From NCBI GenBank assembly GCA_052318935.1, contig JBQRKO010000010.1: DNA of 64,000 nt; one strand, given 5' to 3'. The notes under the pieces were generated by a model. It had not been told where the DNA came from. It did no database searches and was given only the letters and a program-made list of their open reading frames with translations. A program made the position numbers and the translations under genes. Positions 1 through 9,174 of the stretch are shown in pieces; the first letter of the stretch is position 1; each line of letters opens with the position of its first letter. This stretch comes from Niallia sp052318935 (GTDB lineage Bacteria; Bacillota; Bacilli; Bacillales; Cytobacillaceae).

Positions 1-238
1 AGAGCCGGTAAAGCTCACACCAATTGAATATAAGGTTGTCGAGCTGTTGATCCAACATGCAGGACGCGTATTTTCCATTGAGGAGATTTATGAAAGAGTA
101 TGGAAAGAACCGAGTTATCATGCCGAAAATACAGTTGCCGTACATATTCGCAAAATTAGAGAAAAAATCGAAATTGATCCAAAAAATCCAAGATATTTAA
201 AGGTGGTGTGGGGCATTGGCTACAAGATGGAAAAATAG
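1..238 (+). CDS. Response regulator, C-terminal part (OmpR-type)
   Basis: Only the DNA-binding end of the protein is present; the reading frame is open from base 2, so the start and receiver domain lie outside the window. The visible 78 residues form an OmpR/PhoB winged helix: LTPIEYKVVELL (helix 1), a recognition helix around ENTVAVHIRKIREKI, and the C-terminal hairpin ending WGIGYKMEK. Its last 23 bases overlap the downstream kinase start, so the two are translationally coupled. It should be the transcription factor of that two-component pair; target genes cannot be read here. Confidence 0.85.
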   Translation, partial: EPVKLTPIEYKVVELLIQHAGRVFSIEEIYERVWKEPSYHAENTVAVHIRKIREKIEIDPKNPRYLKVVWGIGYKMEK

Positions 239-2453
239 CATTGGTTTTGTCGTTTGGACTCTCTTATTTACAATTGGAGTAAGCGGTTTATTCACGATTT
301 ACATATTAGTGAAGGATTATCGGTATAAAGATTATTTCAACACACCGCAATTTAAGCGAGTAGTTGATCAATTTGCCGAGTATTTAAGTGACTTTGAATT
401 ATACAGCATTCCGTTGGAAGACGCGAAAAAATTAATAAAAGTGACAGGTGAAGAAATTAATGAGCACCGCTATCGATATGGAAAGCTAGATGACCAGGTT
501 GCTAATATAAAAGAACAGTATAAACAGCAAATTGCAGAAGCTTATGCAGAGGAAAATGAAAAGCAAGCAGATGCATATATAGCAGAAAGAGATGAAAAAA
601 TTGCTGATATTAAGGAGAATTTTGAAAGCGATGAGCATGTAAAATCAAAAGTAATAAAAGAAAAAATAGAAAAATTAGAAAGTTATTATAGTGAAAAAGA
701 ATCATACCGTATAGATTACTACGTAAACATGGAAGGATTTAGCTATTATTTTAAAAATGATAAAACAGGGAAAGTATATACGAATTTAACGCCTTCTGAA
801 CAAAAACCTGGAAAGAATGTGATGAATACAAAAAATATGCTGTTTCATACAGACTATACGGTAACAAGTAATGGTTTTATTGATGATAGATTTATCGATT
901 ATGTGCAGCTGGACGATTTAATAACAATAGATAAGCCTGGAAGGTTTGAAGGGGAAATTGGTGTATCCCAATCTTTATCCACTTCTAGTGTTCTTATGGA
1001 GGCGTACAATCAGTATAAGCAGGAGCAATTTATTTTATTTGTGTATTCGTTATCAAGTATGGCAACACTTATTATCGCTTTTATTATCGGGAAAAAATCT
1101 AGAGTAATAACAAAAGTAAGTGAAAGCTGCAAATCTCTTTATCAAAAAATCCCAATTGATATATGTGTTTTATTTTTCATCACAACGATTGTGTGTACGG
1201 GTTTCTGCATTTACGGAATAACTACTGAATTAGAATATATATTCGATACTTTATTTCTACAGGATATTATCATATTTCTTCTCATCGGAGCGTTTTGTTG
1301 GGGATTAACGATTATTCAAGGAAAAATACTATTATCAGCATGTAGAGATTGGAAGCAATTAAAAAAAGAGTGGAGTAAAGCGCTGGTAAGTAAAACTATT
1401 TCTATCTTAATCTTGCTCTGCAAAAAAACAGTCCATCGTGTAAGAGAAGCATTTTTAAATCAAAGTGTCGGCAGGCAATTATTTATGATGTTAACAACTA
1501 TTTTCGGGTTAGGCCTTTTAGCAACATTGTCAGTAGTGGAACCGGATTTTATCTTTATATATATCCTTATCCTTATCATTATAGGTTTCCCATTAGCCAT
1601 GACCTTAGTAAAAAAAATCGACTATTTTAATAGAATCGTACTGAAAACAAATGAACTTGCAGCAGGGAAATTAGGACCGGATCTCGAAGTGTCCGGGAAA
1701 ACAGTATTCGCACAATTAGCAGGCAATATGAATGTATTAACGGAAGCAGTAAAAACATCCCAAAGTGAACAAGCAAAAAGCGAACGGCTGAAAACAGAAT
1801 TAATTACAAATGTCAGCCATGATCTTAGAACGCCTTTGACTTCAATCATTACGTATACACAGCTACTAAAATCGGGGTCTGTCACAAGTGAAGATCAGGT
1901 GAGTTATCTTGAAATTATTGACCGGAAATCGAAGCGGTTAAAGGTGCTGATTGATGATTTATTTGAAGTGTCGAAAATGGCAAGCGGCAATATTGAGCTG
2001 AAAAAAGAAAAAGTCGATGTTGTGCAACTATTGCAGCAGGCATTGGCAGAATACGATGAAGGCATCAACGAATCTACTTTACAGTTCCGAGTAACTCACA
2101 AAGAGAAGCCAGTGTATGCCTTTGTTGATGGTCAAAAAATATGGCGGGTTTTTGAAAATTTAATCGGCAATATTTTAAAGTATTCCCTAGAGCATTCCCG
2201 TGTTTATATCTCAATTGAAAAATTAGACAATCAAGCAGTCATTACCTTTAAAAATATTTCAAAATATGAACTAAGCGGCAACAGTGAAGAGCTGCATGAA
2301 CGATTTAAGCGAGGAGATACATCCCGCCATACAGAAGGGTCAGGCCTTGGGCTTGCCATTGCCAAGTCCATTGTCGAACTTCATGATGGGATATTTACGA
2401 TGGAAACAGATGGAGATTTGTTTAAAGTAAGCATTTCGTTAAAAGAGGAGTAA
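216..2453 (+). CDS. Sensor histidine kinase, multi-pass membrane
   Basis: Membrane sensor kinase, 745 residues, partner of the overlapping response regulator. Residues about 8-32 form a first membrane helix. About 240 extracellular, Lys/Glu-rich coiled-coil-like residues follow, then several more helices between about 270 and 470. A HAMP-like linker precedes the H-box NVSHDLRTPLTS (phospho-acceptor His535), an N-box near 647 (ENLIGNILKY) and a G-box GSGLGLAIAK near 708. The start is TTG inside the regulator gene; no later start has a better ribosome site. It is long for the class because of the large sensor loop. The signal is unknown. Confidence 0.85.
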   Translation: MATRWKNSIGFVVWTLLFTIGVSGLFTIYILVKDYRYKDYFNTPQFKRVVDQFAEYLSDFELYSIPLEDAKKLIKVTGEEINEHRYRYGKLDDQVANIKEQYKQQIAEAYAEENEKQADAYIAERDEKIADIKENFESDEHVKSKVIKEKIEKLESYYSEKESYRIDYYVNMEGFSYYFKNDKTGKVYTNLTPSEQKPGKNVMNTKNMLFHTDYTVTSNGFIDDRFIDYVQLDDLITIDKPGRFEGEIGVSQSLSTSSVLMEAYNQYKQEQFILFVYSLSSMATLIIAFIIGKKSRVITKVSESCKSLYQKIPIDICVLFFITTIVCTGFCIYGITTELEYIFDTLFLQDIIIFLLIGAFCWGLTIIQGKILLSACRDWKQLKKEWSKALVSKTISILILLCKKTVHRVREAFLNQSVGRQLFMMLTTIFGLGLLATLSVVEPDFIFIYILILIIIGFPLAMTLVKKIDYFNRIVLKTNELAAGKLGPDLEVSGKTVFAQLAGNMNVLTEAVKTSQSEQAKSERLKTELITNVSHDLRTPLTSIITYTQLLKSGSVTSEDQVSYLEIIDRKSKRLKVLIDDLFEVSKMASGNIELKKEKVDVVQLLQQALAEYDEGINESTLQFRVTHKEKPVYAFVDGQKIWRVFENLIGNILKYSLEHSRVYISIEKLDNQAVITFKNISKYELSGNSEELHERFKRGDTSRHTEGSGLGLAIAKSIVELHDGIFTMETDGDLFKVSISLKEE

Positions 2454-2470
2454 GGAGAAAGGAGCAAATA

Positions 2471-2989
2471 ATGGAGAGTCAAACGGATATTTCAAAAATA
2501 TTTCCCTTATTTTATCAACGCTTATTTCAAATAAGCTACTCCATCACAAGAGATCGGCATTTAGCAGAAGACGTTGTTCAAGAAACATTCATCAAAGCTA
2601 TGAAAAAAATGGGAAGCATAGAGGATGAGAAAAAGATAGGCGCCTGGTTATCTGTAACGGCAACAAGAACAGCGATTGACTTTGTCCGGAAAGAGCGAAA
2701 AAAGCAAGGTGTCTTGATGGAGAAAGATATGCTTGATTGTTTCGGAAAAACGGAAAAGCAGCATGTAGAAGACAAAGTGGAAGCCGACCTATTTTTCGAT
2801 CGAATAAATGATGCAATTGGACGGATGAATAAAGAATATCAGAAAGTATTTTTATTAAAAATAAAACATGGCTTAAAAGAGAATGAAATTGCCGAAATCC
2901 TTGGCATTAAACATTGCACTGTAAAAACAAGAATTTACAGAGCAAGAAAACAGTTGAAAATGCAATTTTTAAATGAAGTGCAAGTATAA
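2471..2989 (+). CDS. RNA polymerase sigma factor, ECF type
   Basis: 172 residues. Region 2 spans about 10-78 (core-binding LAEDVVQETFIKAMKK, then GAWLSVTATRTAIDFVRKERKK) and region 4 spans about 115-165 (YQKVFLLKIKHGLKENEIAEILGIKHCTVKTR in two helices). A strong AAGGAGAAAGGAG ribosome site precedes the ATG, 17 bases after the kinase stop, so it is probably co-transcribed with the two-component genes. ECF factors normally have an anti-sigma gene next to them. None follows here; a terminator does. Regulation through the two-component pair is an inference. Confidence 0.88.
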   Translation: MESQTDISKIFPLFYQRLFQISYSITRDRHLAEDVVQETFIKAMKKMGSIEDEKKIGAWLSVTATRTAIDFVRKERKKQGVLMEKDMLDCFGKTEKQHVEDKVEADLFFDRINDAIGRMNKEYQKVFLLKIKHGLKENEIAEILGIKHCTVKTRIYRARKQLKMQFLNEVQV

Positions 2990-3088
2990 TATGTAAAAAA
3001 GTGGTGTCCTATTTGGGAAGTAGTTCAGATAATGTGGAGAAAATGTAAAATAACAGTGAAAAATCAAATATTAGTATATTTAGCATAC

Positions 3089-3119
3089 AAAAACGTTTGG
3101 GATAAACCCAAGCGTTTTT
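3089..3119 (+). terminator. Rho-independent terminator after the ECF sigma gene
   Basis: A 13-base stem pairs AAAAACGTTTGGG with CCCAAGCGTTTTT around a 5-base loop, giving a T-rich 3' arm. It closes the response regulator/kinase/sigma operon. Confidence 0.75.
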
Positions 3120-3169
3120 GATAAAAATTATATTGGTTTGTTAAATGAAGACCATTACCTTGAAGGTTA

Positions 3170-3619
3170 CTATTGAACTTCAATTACAAAGGCATAACTT
3201 GAACTTCCTTTTTCCCATCTTGCAGAAACATCGTACAAATACACACCTTTTTCTTTTGGCAATAGTATTACGTTATCACTTAATGGAACATTTTCGGTTT
3301 TTTCATTGGTAAGCCATCTATTTACTCCTAATGTATTTTCTTTAGGCTTATTTTCGAATTCTATTTTCAATTGGGATTGTGGTGATACGACCACAGGTTT
3401 TAGTTCTTGATGTTTAATGATTTCCGGTGGAGAACTAGTATCAGCACAAACTGAATTAAATAGTCCATCCCAACAATACGAACCTTGTGCTACTTCCACC
3501 TTTTTATCTCCGACAGTTATGATTGGTGAAGGTGGTTTAGTGCTAGATAGCCCAATAATAAAATATACTCCAATAGATACTACACCTATTATTAATATAG
3601 AAATCAAAAACTTTCGCAT
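3170..3619 (-). CDS. Exported protein of unknown function
   Basis: 149 residues. The N-terminus MRKFLISILIIGVVSIGVYF is a signal peptide or membrane anchor. The rest is predicted outside the membrane and has two cysteines (SYCWDGLFNSVC) that could form a disulfide. No family is recognised with confidence; the fold looks beta-rich. A GAGGGGGATG-like ribosome site precedes the start. The gene is flanked by an imperfect inverted repeat (about 2997-3010 and 3937-3949), which suggests it may have arrived as a small insertion. Confidence 0.6.
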   Translation of the reverse strand: MRKFLISILIIGVVSIGVYFIIGLSSTKPPSPIITVGDKKVEVAQGSYCWDGLFNSVCADTSSPPEIIKHQELKPVVVSPQSQLKIEFENKPKENTLGVNRWLTNEKTENVPLSDNVILLPKEKGVYLYDVSARWEKGSSSYAFVIEVQ

Positions 3620-3953
3620 ACATCCCCCTCGTGTTAATTTTTACTTAGCTAATCTTTTAAGTAATCTATCTATTATATTAACATATAATTACAATTTACT
3701 TTTCGTCATTTTAAATCAGAGGTAGAATTAGCAATTAATTAAACAACCCAAATGCCAAGATGGCAATTGTAGTTGTCATACTGATATTTCGTATGTTATT
3801 TGCTATATGTTTTTAAATGATAAAAGTTATTAATTGTTAATATAACTAGGGTTGGAAAAGACTAAATCATAATGCGATTTGGTCTTACAGTTGATATGCT
3901 TTCTAATGTTTCTCTACAAAAAATGCTTACTTTTAGGGACACCACTTTTCTGT
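3620..3953. other. Gene-free intergenic stretch
   Basis: AT-rich DNA without an open frame. It holds the probable promoter region of the exported-protein gene. At 3937-3949 is the sequence TAGGGACACCACT, the inverse of AGTGGTGTCCTA near 3000. A weak hairpin-like stretch occurs at 3848-3895 (GGTTGGAAAAGACTAAATC... and GATTTGGTCTTAC). Confidence 0.4.
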
Positions 3954-5894
3954 TTATAGAGCAGCTTTAATCACTTTTTTATAATAGAAAACAGACAGGA
4001 TACCAAAGATAGAGTAAAGTGCTGTATATAGCACCATGACAATAATCATTGGCGTCCATAATTCGGTGCCGAAGAAAAACCAGCCGGATTGTACGGCGAA
4101 ATAGCTGTGAAGCAGTCCAACGACCAACGGAATTCCAAAGTTAAAAAGCTGCTTGCCTTGAATTCCTTTCAGTAAATCACCTTGTGTATAACCTAATTTT
4201 CGTAAAATCGTATAATTGTATTTTTCGTCTTCGCCTTCATCCATTTGTTTAAAATAGAGGATGCATCCAGATGTAACCAGGAAAGCAAGTCCTAAAAAGG
4301 CAACGATAAACATTGTCAGTCCCATCATTCTTTTTTGATGGTTTAGCATATCGAGGCGGGAATGGTTGCTTTCATCAAGTGCCAGCGCATGAAACGTTTG
4401 ATTGGCTTTTTCCATTTTTGTTTCGTCTTGTAAATCAATGCCGATATAGGTAGTAGATTTCATTTGTATATTTTTATCAATATTATCAGCCAGCGTGTGG
4501 AAAACAGTTTGATCGACGATGGCTGTAGGCAGCCCGCCGCTTGTGAAATTAAAGGAAACGACTGTGTTTTTATTCAACCCTAAATAGTTAAGGGGAATAA
4601 ATCCTTTTTTATGATTGAATGTAACAATTCCTTTATCTTTAAAGCCCATAAAACGCTGTAGTGCGTCATTTACGCCTGTAAAAAGGACTTCCTCTTTTCC
4701 TACTTCCACTCCTTTGACACTGTTTTCGCTCACAACAGCAATCGGCATATTGCTCATATCCTGCGTCATTCCTTTTGGTTCAGAAGCGAGGATTTTCTTT
4801 AAATCAGTACTCACCTGAATAACGGGAATGATTGTTTCTTTGGATGATATATTTTTATCTGCTAATGTTTGCTTAAAGGTATCGGCTGTTTTTGTTTCAT
4901 TGAAAGCAAACTGGTTCGGAATACTCTTTTTTGCTGATTGCTCTGCAGAATAAAAGGTAATGTAGCTTAACGACAATAAGGCAATAGCAAGAGCAGAGAC
5001 AGTTGTAATAATCGTTAATAAAAGCGCATTTGATTTCATTCGGAACATAATCGTAGAAAGGGAAAGCACTTCATTGATGTTCAAATAGCCGTTTTTGCTT
5101 TTTCTAATAATATTAGAAATAAAGCTGACAGATCCTTTATAGACAAGATAAGTTCCAATAATAACAGACGCTAAAATGACAACCATTGCCATAAACAATT
5201 CATTCATCGTAGTGAAATCTCCATCAAATAGTCTGGAGGAAATATAATAGCCGACAATAACAAGAATAATACCAACAATACCCATCAATATTTCCCAAAT
5301 AGATAATTTTTTTACTCTGCCTTCCGATGAAGATTTCACTCTAAATAAAGCTAAAATCGTTTGTCGTTTAATGAAGGCGTAATTCATCAACATGATAAAA
5401 ACATAAATTGCACAAAAAACAAGTATCGTTTGAACAAGTGCCTGTGATGAAAAATGTAATGTTGCAATTCCTTTAACGCCTGTTATTTTAAATAAAATTA
5501 AGATAACAAATTTCGAAAAAGAAAAGCCGATAAAAGTTCCAATCAGCAAGGAGCCAAAATATAAGATAATATTTTCTGTAATAAGGATTCGGAATATGCG
5601 ATTTTTCGTCATTCCAATTAGCTGGAATAGTCCAATTTCTTTGCTGCGGCGTTTAATAAAAATCGTATTCGCATAAAACAGAAAGATACCGACGATCGCA
5701 ACTAATAAAATCGAAGCAGAACGAATGGCAGCGCCTCCTTTTAATGAACCTTTCGTTGCATCCATGGACGGATCATATTGTAAGGTCACAAAAGCGAAAT
5801 ACAAGGATACACTAAAAATAAGGGCAAATACATAAAGATAATAATTTTTGATATTCTTTTTTAAATTTCGCAGGATAAGCTGATTAATGTTCAT
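3954..5894 (-). CDS. bceB: Bacitracin-type ABC transporter permease
   Basis: Permease of the BceAB type, FtsX/MacB-like, which frees undecaprenyl-pyrophosphate-bound peptides such as bacitracin and acts as co-sensor for BceS. It has 646 residues, the usual BceB length. About ten membrane helices are visible (first at about 18-38). A large extracellular domain at about 310-525 lies between helices 7 and 8, as in the family. It overlaps bceA by 11 bases, so the pair is translationally coupled. The exact peptide substrate cannot be told from the sequence. Confidence 0.9.
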   Translation of the reverse strand: MNINQLILRNLKKNIKNYYLYVFALIFSVSLYFAFVTLQYDPSMDATKGSLKGGAAIRSASILLVAIVGIFLFYANTIFIKRRSKEIGLFQLIGMTKNRIFRILITENIILYFGSLLIGTFIGFSFSKFVILILFKITGVKGIATLHFSSQALVQTILVFCAIYVFIMLMNYAFIKRQTILALFRVKSSSEGRVKKLSIWEILMGIVGIILVIVGYYISSRLFDGDFTTMNELFMAMVVILASVIIGTYLVYKGSVSFISNIIRKSKNGYLNINEVLSLSTIMFRMKSNALLLTIITTVSALAIALLSLSYITFYSAEQSAKKSIPNQFAFNETKTADTFKQTLADKNISSKETIIPVIQVSTDLKKILASEPKGMTQDMSNMPIAVVSENSVKGVEVGKEEVLFTGVNDALQRFMGFKDKGIVTFNHKKGFIPLNYLGLNKNTVVSFNFTSGGLPTAIVDQTVFHTLADNIDKNIQMKSTTYIGIDLQDETKMEKANQTFHALALDESNHSRLDMLNHQKRMMGLTMFIVAFLGLAFLVTSGCILYFKQMDEGEDEKYNYTILRKLGYTQGDLLKGIQGKQLFNFGIPLVVGLLHSYFAVQSGWFFFGTELWTPMIIVMVLYTALYSIFGILSVFYYKKVIKAAL

Positions 5895-6654
5895 ATTGCA
5901 CCCCGCTTAACACACCTTGTGTTTTCATAATATCTTGGAAGAAGCTTTGTCTTTCTTGTTCGCCTTTATTTAATTGTGTATAAATTTGCCCATCCTTTAT
6001 AAAAATGACTCTGCTTGAGTAGCTCGCTGCAGCTGGGTCATGAGTAACCATGACAATTGTTGCTTTGCGATTTTGGTTTAAAAGCTTAAGTTTATTTAAT
6101 AAATCGGAAGCAGATTTAGAATCAAGTGCTCCTGTTGGTTCATCGGCAAAAATAATGCTCGGTTCATGAATGAAAGCTCTTGCAGCGGATGTTCGCTGTT
6201 TTTGTCCGCCGGAAATTTCATTTGGATATTTATCTTTTAACTCGTAAATGCCAAGTTCTTTCGCAAGCGTATTAAATTTTTCCTCTGCTTCTTTTTTCGG
6301 CACATTGGAAATAGATAAAGGAAGAAGAATATTTTCTTTTACCGTCAAAGTATCCAATAAATTATAATCTTGAAAGATAAAGCCAAGATGGTTTTTGCGA
6401 AACGTAGCTAATTGTTTTTCTTTCATGCCTGTAATTTCTTTGTTTTCAATTTTGATCGTACCGTTTGTGACTTTATCAATAGAAGAGAGCACATTTAAGA
6501 AAGTGGTTTTACCAGAACCAGATGCTCCCATAATGCTGACAAATTCGCCTTTTTGAATACGAAGATCCAATCCCTTTAACACTTCTTGCCTATTAAACTT
6601 ATTTCCATAGCTTTTATGAATTTTATTTGCTTCTAAAATAGTCATTTTTGACAA
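5884..6654 (-). CDS. bceA: Bacitracin-type ABC transporter ATPase
   Basis: ATP-binding subunit, 256 residues. Walker A GASGSGKT is at 43-50, the Q-loop at about 95 (FQDYNLL), signature ISGGQKQR at 147-154 and Walker B IIFADEP at 167-173. A ribosome site AAGGAG lies 9 bases before the ATG. It works with the overlapping BceB permease. Its promoter region, with a palindromic operator, lies between it and bceS, so it can be induced separately from the sensor genes. Confidence 0.93.
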   Translation of the reverse strand: MSKMTILEANKIHKSYGNKFNRQEVLKGLDLRIQKGEFVSIMGASGSGKTTFLNVLSSIDKVTNGTIKIENKEITGMKEKQLATFRKNHLGFIFQDYNLLDTLTVKENILLPLSISNVPKKEAEEKFNTLAKELGIYELKDKYPNEISGGQKQRTSAARAFIHEPSIIFADEPTGALDSKSASDLLNKLKLLNQNRKATIVMVTHDPAAASYSSRVIFIKDGQIYTQLNKGEQERQSFFQDIMKTQGVLSGVQYEH

Positions 6655-6674
6655 CTCCTTTATTTGATACGTTT

Positions 6675-6754
6675 ATTATAAAAAGATATGGTGATTAATT
6701 CCTTCGATTAGCCGAACAAATAAAGGAAGCATGTGACAAAATTGTCACATGCTT
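6675..6754 (-). promoter_or_regulatory. bceAB promoter with BceR-type operator
   Basis: A perfect palindrome with 13-base arms (AAGCATGTGACAA, 2-base centre) covers 6727-6754. It contains TGACA-N4-TGTCA, the form reported for BceR-like regulators. Downstream on the minus strand is a TATAAT box (6680-6675) without a good -35 hexamer, as expected for an activated promoter. It could also act as a terminator for bceS, but the long symmetric core and the position favour an operator. Confidence 0.7.
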
Positions 6755-6780
6755 TGTCACTGCCAGCTGTTTGTTTCCCA

Positions 6781-7785
6781 TTACTTGATGTTAAGAAGTA
6801 CAAAATCATTTTTTTTCGGAAAGGTTAACGTAAAGGTTGTTCCTTTTTTCGGCATGGATTCCACTTCTAGATGAATAAGCAAGGAATCTGCCACTTTTTT
6901 TGTTAAATACAATCCCATGCCGGTCGCGTGATTGTTCATATGATTTGTTGTGGAGGTAAAGCCTTTATCAAAAATGCGGGGAAGATCTTTAGCATCAATG
7001 CCAATTCCGCTGTCTTTGATTTGCAATACACTATTTTCACCTTTTTGACAGCTGCATATGATAATGTCAGATGCTTCGCAGTACTTTACTGCATTGGATA
7101 AAAGTTGTCTAATGATAAAAGCAAGCCACTTGCTGTCGCTAAGGACTTCAGTTGCTTCTAACTCTACATCAAAACCAATTCCTTTTTGAATGCACCACGA
7201 TTGTAATGTTTTAATTTCATCGAAAATAATTGCTTCTATATTTGTTTTTTCGATATACAAATCATTTTGCATAAATGGGATTCTTTTTTGATGAAGCTGC
7301 TGATCAAGCAAAAGGTGAATTCGAAGCCACTCATAGGTTAACTGCGCTTTTATTGGTTCATTTTCCAGGCGGTCGATCATTAAATGAAGGGCAGTTAATG
7401 GTGTCTTCACCTCATGTATCCAGGCTAATAGTTCATCTTTTTCTTCTTCCAGCATAATTAAATTTTGCTGCGCTTCTTTTTTTAACAGTTCTGTTTGATT
7501 TTTAATGCTCTTTTCAATAATTTTTTCGAAAGGGCTTTCAGGATCTGCAACGCTTGTTAAATCAAGATTATCTTCCCTTTCTGCTAAACTTTTATAAAAT
7601 GCCGTTTCTTTTTGATAGCGCAGCAGTAAAAAAACAACGAGAAAAAGCAAGGCTAAAAAAGATATGTATAGCATGGAATGAAAGGAAAGCCTCTGATCCA
7701 TACTTGCGATAAAAAGACTTAATAGTTGTAAAAATAGAATAAACAAAATCCAGCTTCGTTTTTCAGAAAGAAAGGTTCTAATCAT
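6781..7785 (-). CDS. bceS: Bacitracin-type sensor histidine kinase
   Basis: Intramembrane-sensing kinase, 334 residues. Two membrane helices (about 12-29 and 37-55) are separated by only a few residues, so there is no extracellular sensor domain. The H-box WIHEVKTPLTAL has phospho-acceptor His124, followed by an N-box near 210-220 and the G-boxes DSGIGI and GMGLYL. Kinases of this group sense through the BceAB transporter. The start codon overlaps the bceR stop by 4 bases, which fixes the start and shows translational coupling. Confidence 0.92.
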   Translation of the reverse strand: MIRTFLSEKRSWILFILFLQLLSLFIASMDQRLSFHSMLYISFLALLFLVVFLLLRYQKETAFYKSLAEREDNLDLTSVADPESPFEKIIEKSIKNQTELLKKEAQQNLIMLEEEKDELLAWIHEVKTPLTALHLMIDRLENEPIKAQLTYEWLRIHLLLDQQLHQKRIPFMQNDLYIEKTNIEAIIFDEIKTLQSWCIQKGIGFDVELEATEVLSDSKWLAFIIRQLLSNAVKYCEASDIIICSCQKGENSVLQIKDSGIGIDAKDLPRIFDKGFTSTTNHMNNHATGMGLYLTKKVADSLLIHLEVESMPKKGTTFTLTFPKKNDFVLLNIK

Positions 7786-8471
7786 ATCGATTCCTCTTCT
7801 ATTGCGATATAGCCTTGGCCAACTTTTGTTTCGATAAACGTGCCAAGACCGATTTTATCGAGCCTTTTTCGCAGTCGATTGACATTAACTGTTAGCGTAT
7901 TATCACTGATAAAACGTTTATCATTCCATAAACTGTTTATTAAGTGATCGCGGCTGACAATTTTATTTTTTTGTTCAATCAGCAATTTTAAAATAAAGAT
8001 TTCATTTTTTGTTAATTCAATCGTTCCAGCACTGTTTTCTACTGTATTCTTTTCATAATCCACGGTTGCATCCCACCATGTTTTCAACTCATTTTTTTCT
8101 ACACTATAGTTATACACTCGACGGAGGGTTGCTTGAATTTTGGCAATTAGCACATCAAAATGAAAAGGTTTCTGGACAAAATCATCGGCACCAAGCTGCA
8201 TTGACATCACCATATCGGTTGGATGATCTCTTGATGATAGAAAAATAATCGGAACATTGGAATGGGAGCGAATCATCCGGCACCAATGAAACCCATCATA
8301 CTTTGGCAGTTGAATATCAATAATAACCAAGTCAGGCTTTTTTTCCGTAAAATCCCGCATCACATGGTTAAAATCCGTGATGCCAAAAACCTCATAGGAC
8401 CACTGATTTAACCGGTCCTTCATCTCTTGAAATAAAGTTTTATCATCTTCAATTAACAATAGTTTAAACAT
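7782..8471 (-). CDS. bceR: Bacitracin-type response regulator
   Basis: OmpR-family regulator that closely follows the Bacillus BceR sequence, for example FHWCRMIRSHSNVPI and FQEMKDRL. The receiver domain has Asp9, Asp10, phospho-acceptor Asp52 and Lys101. A winged helix fills about 130-229, with NTLTVNVNRLRKRL as recognition helix. I place the start at the ATG giving MFKLLLIEDD, as in homologues; an upstream in-frame GTG adds four residues. It should bind the palindrome before bceA. Confidence 0.93.
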   Translation of the reverse strand: MFKLLLIEDDKTLFQEMKDRLNQWSYEVFGITDFNHVMRDFTEKKPDLVIIDIQLPKYDGFHWCRMIRSHSNVPIIFLSSRDHPTDMVMSMQLGADDFVQKPFHFDVLIAKIQATLRRVYNYSVEKNELKTWWDATVDYEKNTVENSAGTIELTKNEIFILKLLIEQKNKIVSRDHLINSLWNDKRFISDNTLTVNVNRLRKRLDKIGLGTFIETKVGQGYIAIEEESI

Positions 8472-8656
8472 AATAACCACCACATTTTTGACATTTTCTA
8501 CTATAGAGTGTAACGAAAAACAGGAGAGGATGCTATATAAACAATGAAAAAAACGGAAATGAGGAAAAAATTTTCGTTAGTAGTGGTAAAAATAGGAATC
8601 TTTTTTAAAAAGTAATCGTATATGATGTAAGAAATGAAACAAGGAGGAAGATTTAT

Positions 8657-8917
8657 ATGTTAGAAGTTAAAGTGAAACTGTTGAATGATGTTCTCATAAT
8701 AAACTGGCAATTGGCTAAAATAGACATTCCTTTATCCGAAATCGTCAAAGTAACAGAAGATGATACTTATGCTGGTGAAGAAAAAGCGGCTATTCGAATC
8801 GGATTTCCATATCCTACAACCGAAAGAATAGTAATAAAAACCAATTCTGATACTTATATTTTATACACAAGTGAAGATGCAACGAAAAAGAAATTATTAT
8901 CACTTGTGAAAAGGTAA
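8657..8917 (+). CDS. SunI/YnzG-like small protein
   Basis: 86 residues, preceded by an AAGGAGGAAG ribosome site. The sequence reads as one compact beta-rich domain (IDIPLSEIVKVTEDDTYAGEE, then IRIGFPYPTTERIVIKT and TYILYTS). This resembles the small PH-like domain of the SunI/YnzG family. SunI is a lantibiotic immunity protein, but this copy has no membrane anchor, so immunity is not claimed. It stands alone, divergent from bceR, with its own terminator. Confidence 0.6.
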   Translation: MLEVKVKLLNDVLIINWQLAKIDIPLSEIVKVTEDDTYAGEEKAAIRIGFPYPTTERIVIKTNSDTYILYTSEDATKKKLLSLVKR

Positions 8918-8947
8918 TGGAATGATTTGGTGAATATATCACAACAG

Positions 8948-8979
8948 AGCATTTCTACAATAGGTAGGAATGCTTTTTT
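8948..8979 (+). terminator. Rho-independent terminator
   Basis: AGCATTTCTA and TAGGAATGCT form a 10-base stem with one mismatch, followed by a run of seven T. It closes the SunI/YnzG-like gene. Confidence 0.8.
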
Positions 8980-9101
8980 ACTAACATTACAAAAGTTGCT
9001 TTTGTAAGACTATGTAAACAATGACATGGTGAGATAAAAGAAAAAATCAGGTGATAAAGGAATAATCACATTTTATTTCCACTATTTTCAAGGAAAAGTA
9101 T

Positions 9102-9128
9102 TGATATAATTTAGCACCTAGTGTTAAT
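9102..9128 (+). promoter_or_regulatory. fabH promoter with FapR-like operator
   Basis: An extended -10 box TGATATAAT (9102-9110) is followed directly by TTAGCACCTAGTGTTAAT (9111-9128), an imperfect inverted repeat. FapR, the malonyl-CoA-responsive repressor of Bacillus lipid genes, binds TTAGTACCT-type palindromes near the transcription start. Position, gene and sequence fit; FapR binding itself is an inference. Confidence 0.55.
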
Positions 9129-9174
9129 ATTAGGTTATAAAACTAGGTGTTTAACTAAGGAGGGCGAAAAACAG

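Noticed and set aside
6727..6754. Simple terminator for bceS
   Set aside because: The dyad has the BceR-type core TGACA-N4-TGTCA and lies before the bceA promoter; a poor T run follows. A double role is not excluded.
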